From NCBI RefSeq assembly GCF_035956715.1, contig NZ_CP108381.1, forward strand, positions 4,372,001 through 4,436,000: a stretch of DNA of 64,000 nt, read 5' to 3'. The notes under the pieces were generated by a model. It saw only the letters and a program-made list of their open reading frames with translations. It did no database searches and had not been told where the DNA came from. Positions 43,387 through 51,661 of the stretch are shown one piece after another. Each line of letters starts with the position of its first letter. The stretch's first letter is position 1. The DNA comes from Nocardia sp. NBC_01329. Its GTDB lineage: Bacteria; Actinomycetota; Actinomycetes; Mycobacteriales; Mycobacteriaceae. The position numbers were made by a program, and so were the translations under genes.

Positions 43387-43425
43387 GCTACCGACTCCGC
43401 GTTTGCGCCCGCAGGACGCATTCGA

Positions 43426-43767
43426 CTATCTGACGAAGTACTCGGGCGGAACGTCGAATACCCGGGCCAGCGCGATGATGAGATCCAACCGGGGAATCGC
43501 GTCACCGTGGATGAGCCGGTACAGCCCGGACTGCGATACCGGCACATCCGGGTACGCCAGCTCCAGGTGCTGCGCCAGCGAGTACAGCGTCAGAGAGCGG
43601 GTCGACCCGTCCTCGGTGGAAACGACCGACTCGGAGATCAGCTCCGAGAGCCGGCTGGAGAAAACAGCCGCCGCCGCACGACGAGGTGATAACTCGTCTT
43701 CGTTGCCCGAGTGCTGGATATCGCCATCCTCCGCCTGGGAATCCTCCGTTACCACAGTGAATGACAT
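43426..43767 (-). CDS. EspR-like HTH regulator in the ESX unit
   Basis: A 113-residue protein. Residues ~36-113 (FSSRLSELISESVV, then TLYSLAQHLE and SQSGLYRLIHGDAIPRLDLIIALARVF) match the helix-turn-helix arrangement of EspR/Rv3849, which regulates ESX-1 substrates in M. tuberculosis. The C-terminal dimerisation region of EspR is missing; the protein ends DVPPEYFVR. The first 35 residues are acidic and may be flexible. It follows eccE by 15 bases, so it is made with the secretion machine and could give feedback control. Its DNA target is unknown. Confidence 0.78.
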   Translation of the reverse strand: MSFTVVTEDSQAEDGDIQHSGNEDELSPRRAAAAVFSSRLSELISESVVSTEDGSTRSLTLYSLAQHLELAYPDVPVSQSGLYRLIHGDAIPRLDLIIALARVFDVPPEYFVR

Positions 43768-43782
43768 TACCGTCCGTCCGAA

Positions 43783-45495
43783 TCAAGGGGTACGACGCCC
43801 GGCCGGCCGCGATACCGGGGTTGTCACCCCGGTATTAGACAGAGGCGCATAGACCTGCGTCTGTGGCTCGGTGAAGTCGAGATAGCGGGTTTCGCCACGC
43901 GGTTCGATGAGATTCACTCGCACCGTCCGCATGGGAATACTAACGTCTAGCACAGAGTCGCCGATCTGCTCGATCGACAGGTCCGCCGAACGGTTCCGGC
44001 GCCCGCCCGGATCGCTGATCGATACCGCGGTCGGCGCGGTGGAGCCCTGAACCGGCACATGGTCGAATACGGCGATCGTGGCCTCATTCGCTCCTCGCTC
44101 ACCGGTTTCGGATTCGCCGACGACCCAGAGCGACCGCGGATCACCGACCGCGGCGACAAGGGACTTCCAATGCTGCGGTCGGCTCGTATGCACCTCCACA
44201 TCCGCTCCGACCACGGTCGCTCGCAAGATGATCTGCTGGGCGACGGGCAATTCGGCGTGCACATCGATCGAGCGGCGACGCGGATTGTATCGGGCAGGAT
44301 CGAAGAGGGGCATGGCCAGCCGATGTCGCGGCTGTCCGCTGATGGAACCGAGGATCTGGCCGTTCGGGCCGATGGTGACGGCCAGTTTCGCAGCGGCCTC
44401 CTCGGGCGCGGCGGCCACGGCCCGCTCGTCCCGGGTCAGATCGCGCACCGAGGTACCGGTGGGCAGTGTGGCCATGAAAGCGGTGAGCTGCTGCCCAGGC
44501 AAGCTGCGCAAGTAGTCCGGGAGTGCGTCCTCCATCGCCGGACCGACGTACCGGACCATGGCCCGTGGCCCGTCGTGTAGTTCCGACAGGCTCACCACCA
44601 GCGTGGTACGACCGTTGTTCCACGTCCAGCAATCGTCGAGCGTGACATCGTGTAGCTCGGACCAGTCGATACCGAAGCTGGTCACGACCCGCCCCGGTAC
44701 CGCGGTGGAGAGGCAGTGCCAAGCCTCCCGGACCTCCGGCAGTTCGATGCCGGAGTGCAGCACGGAAAAGGCATCCACCAACGCCTCGGCAGGCAGAGCG
44801 TGCGCGGCGACGCCGCGTTCGCGCAGCCGCCCGGCGATGCGGTGGGCCGCCGTGGCGAGAGCTTTGGGGCCCACCACCGCGCACGGTCCGCGTTTGGCCA
44901 GCACCGGCAGGTTCCGCACCTGATCCAGGCGCACCACCAACCAGGTAAGCCGGTTGCCCACCACCGGATTGGGCCCGATCAACTGGTCGTAGAGCATGCT
45001 GTAGCTGCCGGCGGATCGAACCCGCTGACCGGTGGTGACGATATCGATATCGACAGCTACTCCGTACTGGTCGAGCATCGGCAACAGGGTTTCCACCCGG
45101 ACCGTATCCTCGGTGTAGACCGTGTGTTCGGCGATCACGGTAGGCAGATCCAGGTTCGGCGCCAACTGGATCACCGCGATCAAGGTGTCACCATCGGCCC
45201 GGATTCCACAGACCCCGGCCGGTACCCGGATATCGCGTACCTGGTCCGATCCGGACAGGCCCCCGGCCCGGGATGCCCGTCCCATCTGGTAGCCGGCCCG
45301 ATCCAGTAGCCAGCGCACCGGCGTCCGGCCCCGCAGTCGAACGGTCACCGCCGCGATCACGAAAACCACGACGATCGCGCCCACCCACCACGGTGCTTGG
45401 CCGCTCAACGCCGCGATCACGACACTGCCGCCCACCACGGCACACGCGAACGGCCCCCGCTCCACACCGGCAACCCGCTGATCGGGCGCATTCAC
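43783..45495 (-). CDS. eccE: EccE, type VII secretion membrane component
   Basis: About 570 residues. Two N-terminal membrane segments (AVVGGSVVIAALSG and WWVGAIVVVFVIAAVTV) precede a large extracytoplasmic/peripheral domain, as in EccE. It is part of the core ESX membrane complex with EccB, EccC and EccD. The GTG at 45495 overlaps the mycP stop (GTGA), which fixes the start. The family is weakly conserved, so the call leans on topology, length and gene order as well as sequence. Confidence 0.87.
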   Translation of the reverse strand: MNAPDQRVAGVERGPFACAVVGGSVVIAALSGQAPWWVGAIVVVFVIAAVTVRLRGRTPVRWLLDRAGYQMGRASRAGGLSGSDQVRDIRVPAGVCGIRADGDTLIAVIQLAPNLDLPTVIAEHTVYTEDTVRVETLLPMLDQYGVAVDIDIVTTGQRVRSAGSYSMLYDQLIGPNPVVGNRLTWLVVRLDQVRNLPVLAKRGPCAVVGPKALATAAHRIAGRLRERGVAAHALPAEALVDAFSVLHSGIELPEVREAWHCLSTAVPGRVVTSFGIDWSELHDVTLDDCWTWNNGRTTLVVSLSELHDGPRAMVRYVGPAMEDALPDYLRSLPGQQLTAFMATLPTGTSVRDLTRDERAVAAAPEEAAAKLAVTIGPNGQILGSISGQPRHRLAMPLFDPARYNPRRRSIDVHAELPVAQQIILRATVVGADVEVHTSRPQHWKSLVAAVGDPRSLWVVGESETGERGANEATIAVFDHVPVQGSTAPTAVSISDPGGRRNRSADLSIEQIGDSVLDVSIPMRTVRVNLIEPRGETRYLDFTEPQTQVYAPLSNTGVTTPVSRPAGRRTP

Positions 45496-46844
45496 CGTGC
45501 CCTCCGTTGCGCACGGCCCCAATAACTCACACCCGCACCGAGCAGCACCGCCACTACGATAATGATCGCGGCCGCCAACCCCGGAAGCCGATCCTCGGCG
45601 CGCCCGGCCGGCGGCAGATCGAGAATTCGAGCCTGGAACAGGCCCGTCGGCGGTTCGGGCGGGGTCCGGTAGCTGAGCGCGCGCAGCGGATCGACCACCC
45701 CCGCTCCCACCGCGTTGTCGATACCGCGAGCCGGCGCGTGTGCGCTCGCCTGCAGACGAGCGCTGATCTCGCCGGGGGTCTCATTGGGAAATCGGGACCG
45801 CAGCAACGCCGCGACCCCGGCGACATAGCCCGCCGCGAACGAAGCGCCACCGACCGGTACCAGCTGATCGGGTGCTCCGACACCGTTGATCAACCCGCCA
45901 CCACCGGGGCCGAGCGATTCGATCCCGGTACCGGGAGCCGCCACCGACACCCAGGGCCCGGTGAGCGACTCCTCCGCGACCGTCCCGCTGACCGTCGTGA
46001 ACCCGACCGTCAGTACGGCCGGACTGAACCATCCCGGTGTCGAAATCGTCTGGACTCCACGCCAGTTCCGCGGGTCCCCCGGACGGCCCGGGTCGATCCC
46101 GGGGTTCTGCCGGCAATTGCCGTCCGTATTGCCGGCGCCGGCCACGATCAGTGAACCCTTCACATGCACCGCGTATCCGACCGCCGCCTGCAGCATGGCC
46201 TGGTCCACCCCGGCGTCCGCGGCGAGACAGACCGGTACCGACACCACGATGACCCCGGCCCCCTGGTTCGCGGCGCGGGTGATCGCCCGTGCCAGGTTCC
46301 GGACCTCCATGGCCGACTTTTCACGCTGGTCGGCGGATGACCGCTGCAGCCGGAACGCGCCCGATCGGTACCGGATCGACACGAGCCGCGCTTCCGGAGC
46401 GACGCCGCTGAACGCGTCTGCGGGATCGGCAGCGGCGCCGATGATTCCGGCAACCAGGGTTCCGTGGGCATCGCAATCGGACAGTCCGTCCCCGCCGGCC
46501 GCGACATAGTCGCCACCGCCGACCAGATTCGGCAGTCGCGGATGCGGCGATACCCCGGTGTCGATGACCGCGACGGTTGTCCCCGCGCCTCGGCTCAGCG
46601 AGCGTGCCCGACCCAGATCGAGCGCGAGTTCCGGCGGTGGCACCCGCGACACATCGCTGTCCGGCAGCACACCCGCTGCCAGACAGCCTTTGTCCTGCTC
46701 GGTCGGCCGCTCGGGCCCGGGCGGATCGTCCGGCGGCGGCGTGCCGACACCCACCTCCGGCGGCTCCACCGCCATGGCGGGCGCGGCGCTGGTGCATATC
46801 ACCAGGCCGGCCAGTGCCGTGATCGCCGCCCTGCTGATCTTCAT
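45492..46844 (-). CDS. mycP: Mycosin (MycP), type VII secretion subtilisin-like protease
   Basis: A 450-residue secreted, membrane-anchored subtilase. It has a signal peptide (ITALAGLVICTSAAPAMA), then the catalytic Asp in VAVIDTGVSPHPRL, His in CDAHGTLVAGIIGAA and Ser in VGGASFAAGYVAGVAALL; the oxyanion region IVAGAGNTDGNC is intact. A C-terminal membrane segment (AAAIIIVVAVLLGAGVSYW) anchors it with the active site outside. Mycosins stabilise the ESX complex and process substrates. The ATG overlaps the eccD stop by one base and the stop overlaps eccE. Confidence 0.95.
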   Translation of the reverse strand: MKISRAAITALAGLVICTSAAPAMAVEPPEVGVGTPPPDDPPGPERPTEQDKGCLAAGVLPDSDVSRVPPPELALDLGRARSLSRGAGTTVAVIDTGVSPHPRLPNLVGGGDYVAAGGDGLSDCDAHGTLVAGIIGAAADPADAFSGVAPEARLVSIRYRSGAFRLQRSSADQREKSAMEVRNLARAITRAANQGAGVIVVSVPVCLAADAGVDQAMLQAAVGYAVHVKGSLIVAGAGNTDGNCRQNPGIDPGRPGDPRNWRGVQTISTPGWFSPAVLTVGFTTVSGTVAEESLTGPWVSVAAPGTGIESLGPGGGGLINGVGAPDQLVPVGGASFAAGYVAGVAALLRSRFPNETPGEISARLQASAHAPARGIDNAVGAGVVDPLRALSYRTPPEPPTGLFQARILDLPPAGRAEDRLPGLAAAIIIVVAVLLGAGVSYWGRAQRRAR

Positions 46845-48379
46845 CAGAGCCCCCGCATGGCGGTATAGACGCCCATGATCCAGAACGCGATGACCGGCAC
46901 GACGAGGATGAGCAGATATTCGATGAGGTCGATCACTCGTCTGGTCACCGGGGTCAATCGTTTCCCGGGCAGCCGAAGTGCGGCCACGCAGGCCCCGCAC
47001 GCCGCAGCAACCACGAGGATCACGACAGTCAGACGCGCGAACGAGCTCTCGTAGTGGCCGACCAGAACTGCGCCGAGCCCCAGCACCACGATCGCGGATC
47101 CGATGACCAGCGCGAGCGCTTGAACACGGTCCGGATACCAGCGCGAGCGCATCGCCAAGAGCCCGGCCACTGCCGTACCCATGATGATCTCCCTGATACC
47201 GCCGGGGCTCACCACAGCGCAGATCACCGTCGCTATCGCCAGCAGGGCAGAAACAGCGGTGATGAGGCCGCGCAGGCTGGTCACCGCCAACCTTGCGCGG
47301 CTCTCGATTCCCACCGCGTTGTTCTCTCGCTGCCCGGAGTCGTCCGGTGCCTCCGCATCGGTATCACCGTCCGATGTCGAAGCGGCGTCGAAAATATCGG
47401 TGAGCGTGCCCGGGGACACCTCACTTCCCGGGTCCGGCAGATCGGGAGGCCGGATCCGGGCGATCGCCACCGCGATACGCGGCGCCAGGGTCAGCAGGAT
47501 GAGTCCGACGAAAACCGCACCACCGGCGACCTGCCGGACCAGCAGATCCAGATAGGTCAGTGGTATCACCGCCATGGTGATGACGACGCCGAGTCCGGTC
47601 ACCGCCATCAGCGTGGCGATACCGGAACCGGTCACCCGCATCGTCGCGGCCATGGCCACCGCGACCACCACCGCGCCCGCCGCGATATTCGCCGGCGCGA
47701 GCGGTCCGGGTTCGCCGTGCGCCGGCGGCACCAGCATGGCACTGCCCGCGAACAGCAACGGCACCGAGGTCAACGCCAAACCGAGCGAGATACGTTCCGC
47801 CGCGCCACGATTCCGGGCCGCCAGGGCACTCCCCCAGCACACCACCCCGAGCAGCAACGCCGGCAGCCCGCACCACACCATGGACCCGGTCTGTGTCCAC
47901 ATCCACGACAGCATCGTCGCCGATGCCACCGCACCGACGCCGAGCACACTCAATCCCACGATCGCGGCGGTATCGGCATCGAACTCCGCGAACTCGCGTT
48001 CGTTGATCAGCGCGAGAGCGTCGGTGATGTCCTCCACGACGGGGGTGAACACCTCGGCGGATTCGACGGTGGTCAGCATCAGGGCAGTACCGTCGACGAT
48101 CTCGTGATCGGCAAGACTGCGCCAGCGCGGCATCGGCTGCTCACCCGGCCGGGCCAGGCTCCACTGCCCGGCGGGTGGCGTGAAGTCGATCTCCTCGTCC
48201 TCGATCGCCGCCGCGAGGACACTGACGAGATCGTCGATGAAGGTCTCGATGGTGAACCTGGTCGGCACCACGACGTCCACCTGGTAGCTCGATACCATCA
48301 CGGCGATACGCGCACGCGCGACCTCCGCCGACGCCGTCCCTCCGCCTGCCGAAGGGGGAGCCGGCTGAACTGTTGTCAC
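46844..48379 (-). CDS. eccD: EccD, type VII secretion channel component
   Basis: A 511-residue protein. Residues ~20-105 are a ubiquitin-like YukD domain (ARIAVMVSSYQVDVVVPTRF and later strands); the remainder has about 11 hydrophobic segments. EccD dimers form the central membrane vestibule of ESX complexes. The GTG start overlaps the stop of the EspI-like gene (GTGA), and the stop overlaps the mycP ATG, so coupling is tight on both sides. Confidence 0.95.
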   Translation of the reverse strand: MTTVQPAPPSAGGGTASAEVARARIAVMVSSYQVDVVVPTRFTIETFIDDLVSVLAAAIEDEEIDFTPPAGQWSLARPGEQPMPRWRSLADHEIVDGTALMLTTVESAEVFTPVVEDITDALALINEREFAEFDADTAAIVGLSVLGVGAVASATMLSWMWTQTGSMVWCGLPALLLGVVCWGSALAARNRGAAERISLGLALTSVPLLFAGSAMLVPPAHGEPGPLAPANIAAGAVVVAVAMAATMRVTGSGIATLMAVTGLGVVITMAVIPLTYLDLLVRQVAGGAVFVGLILLTLAPRIAVAIARIRPPDLPDPGSEVSPGTLTDIFDAASTSDGDTDAEAPDDSGQRENNAVGIESRARLAVTSLRGLITAVSALLAIATVICAVVSPGGIREIIMGTAVAGLLAMRSRWYPDRVQALALVIGSAIVVLGLGAVLVGHYESSFARLTVVILVVAAACGACVAALRLPGKRLTPVTRRVIDLIEYLLILVVPVIAFWIMGVYTAMRGL

Positions 48380-49950
48380 AGCCGCCCTCCGGCACCGGCT
48401 GGTCCGACCTCGTAACGGGGGAAGTCATCGGCGAGACCGGCGGCCAATTCCTCGAACGCCAGAACCGTCTCTTTGTCCAACAATCTCAAGTCGACCTCAC
48501 CGCCTTCCGCCAAATGCGTATCGAATGGTAACCGGCAAGTCGGCCGTTGCGCACTCGCGAACAGTTTCTCGATCGCGGCGACGTCGACGGTGGGTTTGAC
48601 CGGATGATGGTGCACGATCGCGACCACGGATGTGGCGATCAGATGATCGAAACCGTGCGAACTCAGCCAGTTCAAAGTGGCGACCGCACCGGTGACTCCG
48701 CCCACGGTGGCGGGGGTTACGACGAGCACCGCGTCACTGGTTCGCAGAACGGTGTCGGTCACCGAATCCAGCACACCGGTCCCACAGTCGACGAGTAGCA
48801 GGTTGTAGTGCCGGCGCAGCGTCTCCACGCCGGTGGCGTATTCGTCGCCCGAGAGCGCGTCCGAGGCGTCGCTGGTCCAGGGTGAGGCGATAACCGCCAG
48901 ATCCGCGGCGTTGACCGCGGTATAGGCATGTACCGCCGAGAAGGAATCCAGCGGATGTGCTGCGGTGGCCAGGTCCCGCAGGGTAAGCCCGTAGGGATGG
49001 CGGACTGTCCGAGTGGACAGGTCACCGAAGTCCGGGTTGGCATCCACCGCGGCCACGCGGTCGGGCCGCAATTTCGCGAAGGTGGAACCCAGTGCGGCCG
49101 CGGTGGTCGTCCGACCGACGCCGCCCTTCACGCTCACCACCGCGATCTGATACGGGGTGGTGAGGGGCCGGCGAATCCGGTTCCGGCGATCCTCGGCGCG
49201 CTGCTCGATCGGCGACAGCCCGAAACTGAAACCGACCTTGTTCAGTGCCCCCCGGACCCCGGAGGAGGATTGGAGATGCGCCTGACGGACCGCGGCGATA
49301 TCGGCCAGGAGCTCGGGTGAGGCCAAAGCCGGCGGGAGTACGGAGATCCGATGGTCGTAACGGGCTATCCGATCCGGGACGCGTGAGGTATCGACGTTCG
49401 AAGCGCCTTGCCCACCGGCGTGCGTGAAGCGGTCACCCGTCGCGGCCGGGCGTTCCTGCCCCGGCGCTGCGGCGGAGTGAGCTTGTTGCCGCTCGGCCGA
49501 TGCGGCAGTGGCGGCCGGGTCGGCCCACTGTCCGAACCTGTCGGTGGACGATGTGGGTGCGGCGCCGCCGGACGCACCTGCGCCGTAGCCCGGCCCGGCC
49601 GTGGGTCCCTGGGCGGGCCCCTCTCGCTGCGCGCCGACGTCCGATACCGTTGCGGTCGAACCGGGCCCGGGTGTAGCGGAGGTTTGGGGCGGAACAGGCG
49701 GGGGTACAGGTGGTGCAGGCGGGGACGGTGGTCCGCCCGCACCCTGCGGCGGTGGTGCGGATTCCCTGGGCGGCTGCACAGAGGCCGCTGCCGAACCGTG
49801 CTCGACCTGTTCCGCCGGAGCGGCACCGGTGACGTTCGCGCCGACGCCCTCATCCGCACTCTGTTCGACCTGCGCGAAATAGGCGTTGTACCCGCCCTGC
49901 GCCAAAGCCGACGTAGTCGGATGGCCGTTCGTGGTCGATGCTCGGTTCAT
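48376..49950 (-). CDS. EspI-like MinD/ParA-type ATPase of the ESX locus
   Basis: A 524-residue protein. Residues 1-190 are Pro/Ala/Gly-rich, including a run near APPVPPPVPPQ. The C-terminal ~270 residues form a MinD/ParA-like ATPase: deviant Walker A SVKGGVGRTTTA, AAVDANPDFGDLSTR, LLVDCGTG and LVVTPATVGG. It resembles EspI (Rv3876, ESX-1) and Rv3888c (ESX-2). EspI reportedly limits ESX-1 activity at low ATP. The gene sits between espG and eccD, as in ESX-1 and ESX-2, and overlaps eccD by GTGA. Confidence 0.88.
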   Translation of the reverse strand: MNRASTTNGHPTTSALAQGGYNAYFAQVEQSADEGVGANVTGAAPAEQVEHGSAAASVQPPRESAPPPQGAGGPPSPPAPPVPPPVPPQTSATPGPGSTATVSDVGAQREGPAQGPTAGPGYGAGASGGAAPTSSTDRFGQWADPAATAASAERQQAHSAAAPGQERPAATGDRFTHAGGQGASNVDTSRVPDRIARYDHRISVLPPALASPELLADIAAVRQAHLQSSSGVRGALNKVGFSFGLSPIEQRAEDRRNRIRRPLTTPYQIAVVSVKGGVGRTTTAAALGSTFAKLRPDRVAAVDANPDFGDLSTRTVRHPYGLTLRDLATAAHPLDSFSAVHAYTAVNAADLAVIASPWTSDASDALSGDEYATGVETLRRHYNLLLVDCGTGVLDSVTDTVLRTSDAVLVVTPATVGGVTGAVATLNWLSSHGFDHLIATSVVAIVHHHPVKPTVDVAAIEKLFASAQRPTCRLPFDTHLAEGGEVDLRLLDKETVLAFEELAAGLADDFPRYEVGPAGAGGRL

Positions 49951-49979
49951 CTTGATCGTCCTCTCGTCGAGCAGGGACG

Positions 49980-50816
49980 CTACGGTGCGCGGGACGTATC
50001 GAACCAGCTGCGCCCGGGCAGCAACTCGATTAAGGCGTCGATACCCGCCTCGAGCGCCGCGTCCTCACCGGGCCGGAAGGTCGACCAGATCTGCCCGTCC
50101 ATAGCAGTGCTGGGTGTGACAACCAACCTACCGGACAACGTATCGAGCACGCTCACACACATTTTCGTATCGAGGGAGCCTGCCCCACCGTCATGATGTT
50201 CGATCATGACGACCTCGGTGCGGCGAACCGTCTCGGTCAACGCCCGGGTGAGCACACTCGCGGTGTGTGGCGCAGCACCGAGCTCCCGCCACGCTCCACG
50301 GGCCGCATCGGGATCGGCGGGGACCTCGTCCAGGTCCGCCGTGGCAACGGTCAGCGGCTCGAAGTTCAGTGCCGGGTAGCCACCCAGAGCCGACTTCAGC
50401 GCCGCCGCCAAGGTTTTCAGTTTTCGTCCTTGGTGAAATACCGGCTGGATGACGACGTGATCGTCACATCGGATCGCGAGCACGTGGCTTTCACCACGGC
50501 GTACCAAGGACATACGCAGCATTGTCGCATCGTGGCCGGCCACGCCGTTGTCGATGATCCGGACGACCAACTCCATATCCGGCCGGTACAAACAGTGCAG
50601 CCATCGCACCACCTCCGGGTGCACTCGGCCGTCGTCGACGATCCCGGCTTCGGTGAGCTGCTTTTCGACGACGATACGTACCCGGTCCCGGTCCTCGATG
50701 TCGTAGATATTCGGCATGAGGGCGAGAACGAGTGGATATGAGTCGATGCCGACCATATTCTGTAGAACAAGGGCGGCATCGACATTCAAATCGACGGAGA
50801 CCGGGTCAGCTTCCAC
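49980..50816 (-). CDS. espG: EspG, PE-PPE chaperone of the ESX system
   Basis: A 278-residue EspG-family protein. It starts with a short acidic segment, then VDAALVLQNMVGIDSYPLVLALMPNIYD (split across a helix pair), and contains the beta-sheet and helical elements of the fold, with FHQGRKLKTLAAALKSALG. EspG proteins bind the tip of cognate PE-PPE dimers and keep them soluble until secretion; the PE and PPE genes lie upstream. The GTG start has a GGGAAACAG spacer region. 29 bases separate it from the EspI-like gene. Confidence 0.9.
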   Translation of the reverse strand: MEADPVSVDLNVDAALVLQNMVGIDSYPLVLALMPNIYDIEDRDRVRIVVEKQLTEAGIVDDGRVHPEVVRWLHCLYRPDMELVVRIIDNGVAGHDATMLRMSLVRRGESHVLAIRCDDHVVIQPVFHQGRKLKTLAAALKSALGGYPALNFEPLTVATADLDEVPADPDAARGAWRELGAAPHTASVLTRALTETVRRTEVVMIEHHDGGAGSLDTKMCVSVLDTLSGRLVVTPSTAMDGQIWSTFRPGEDAALEAGIDALIELLPGRSWFDTSRAP

Positions 50817-50885
50817 ATCTGTTTCCCACGCGACACTCTCGGCGATCCCGGGCCGGGTAGTGCCGAGAGATGGTCATCAGCGCGA

Positions 50886-51206
50886 TCAGATCCCTACCTG
50901 CAGGAACCGGTGGCCTTGTTGGGTGTCGGTCTGCTTCATCACACCCTGGTCACCGGCCACACGCACCACGGTCGCCTTCAGATTCTCCAGCTGACCCTGG
51001 AACGTATCGATCCTGCCCATCAGCTTTTCGATCTGCGCGTGCCAAGCGGTAGCGGCGTCATCCTGCCCGCCGTCGCTGGTGAAGCTGCCCTTCAGGCCGG
51101 TCTCCAAACCACGGAGATCACCGTTGTTGTTGGTGATATTCGTGCAGATCTGACCGAATGTCAGGGAGCTGGATTCGACACCCTGATAGTTGTACTTCAT
51201 TGCCAT
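50886..51206 (-). CDS. EsxA-like WXG100-family protein with degenerate motif
   Basis: A 106-residue helical hairpin. NYQGVESSSLTFGQICTNI matches the start of EsxA-like proteins (ESAT-6: NFAGIEAAASAIQGNV). The position of the family W-x-G turn holds F-T-S-D-G-G instead; the later AWHAQIEKL aligns with the KWDATATEL helix of ESAT-6. A good AGGAAGG site precedes the ATG. It should dimerise with the product of the upstream gene and be exported by this ESX. The alignment is by eye and should be tested. Confidence 0.82.
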   Translation of the reverse strand: MAMKYNYQGVESSSLTFGQICTNITNNNGDLRGLETGLKGSFTSDGGQDDAATAWHAQIEKLMGRIDTFQGQLENLKATVVRVAGDQGVMKQTDTQQGHRFLQVGI

Positions 51207-51244
51207 GGTTCAACACCTTCCTTCGTTTCGAACCGACTCCGATA

Positions 51245-51616
51245 TCAGATACCGGTGAGATTCACTCGCCCCGTCGAAGGCGAGATGCTGTCGCCCGACA
51301 CACTGCTCGTGCCGTCCAGGCCCCAGGCATTCGCGTTCTGGAGCTGAGCGGCGTTCTCCATATCGGACACATCGATCTTGATGCCCGTGTCCTGGAGGGT
51401 CTCGATGATCTCCTGCAGCAGCTGGGAAAGCTGTTTGCCCGCCGTATGCGCGGAGTTCATGGCCTGGGCGATCTGGTTACCGGCGCCCGGGCTCTGGACG
51501 TAAGCTGCCAGCTCGTCCTGGACGGCCAGCATGCTCTTCAAATAGCCTTCGTGATTGCCCTGGAGTCCGAGCGCGCTCTTGGCCGCCGGGATGAGGACCT
51601 CGGGATCCGCTTCCAT
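51245..51616 (-). CDS. EsxB-like partner, WXG and YxxxD degenerate
   Basis: A 123-residue helical protein between PPE and the EsxA-like gene, the place of EsxB in other loci. A by-eye alignment with CFP-10 puts S-P-G at the W-x-G turn (AAYVQSPGAGNQIAQAM) and IDVSD where CFP-10 has the export signal YSRAD. A ~25-residue Ser/Gly-rich tail follows. It starts with METADPEV-like residues (MEADPEVLI) after a good ribosome site. Likely forms a heterodimer with its neighbour. The absence of both hallmark motifs makes the export route an open question. Confidence 0.72.
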   Translation of the reverse strand: MEADPEVLIPAAKSALGLQGNHEGYLKSMLAVQDELAAYVQSPGAGNQIAQAMNSAHTAGKQLSQLLQEIIETLQDTGIKIDVSDMENAAQLQNANAWGLDGTSSVSGDSISPSTGRVNLTGI

Positions 51617-51661
51617 GGTTTGTTCCTTTCCGGAAGTGAACTACTTCGAACTCGGTGAGGC

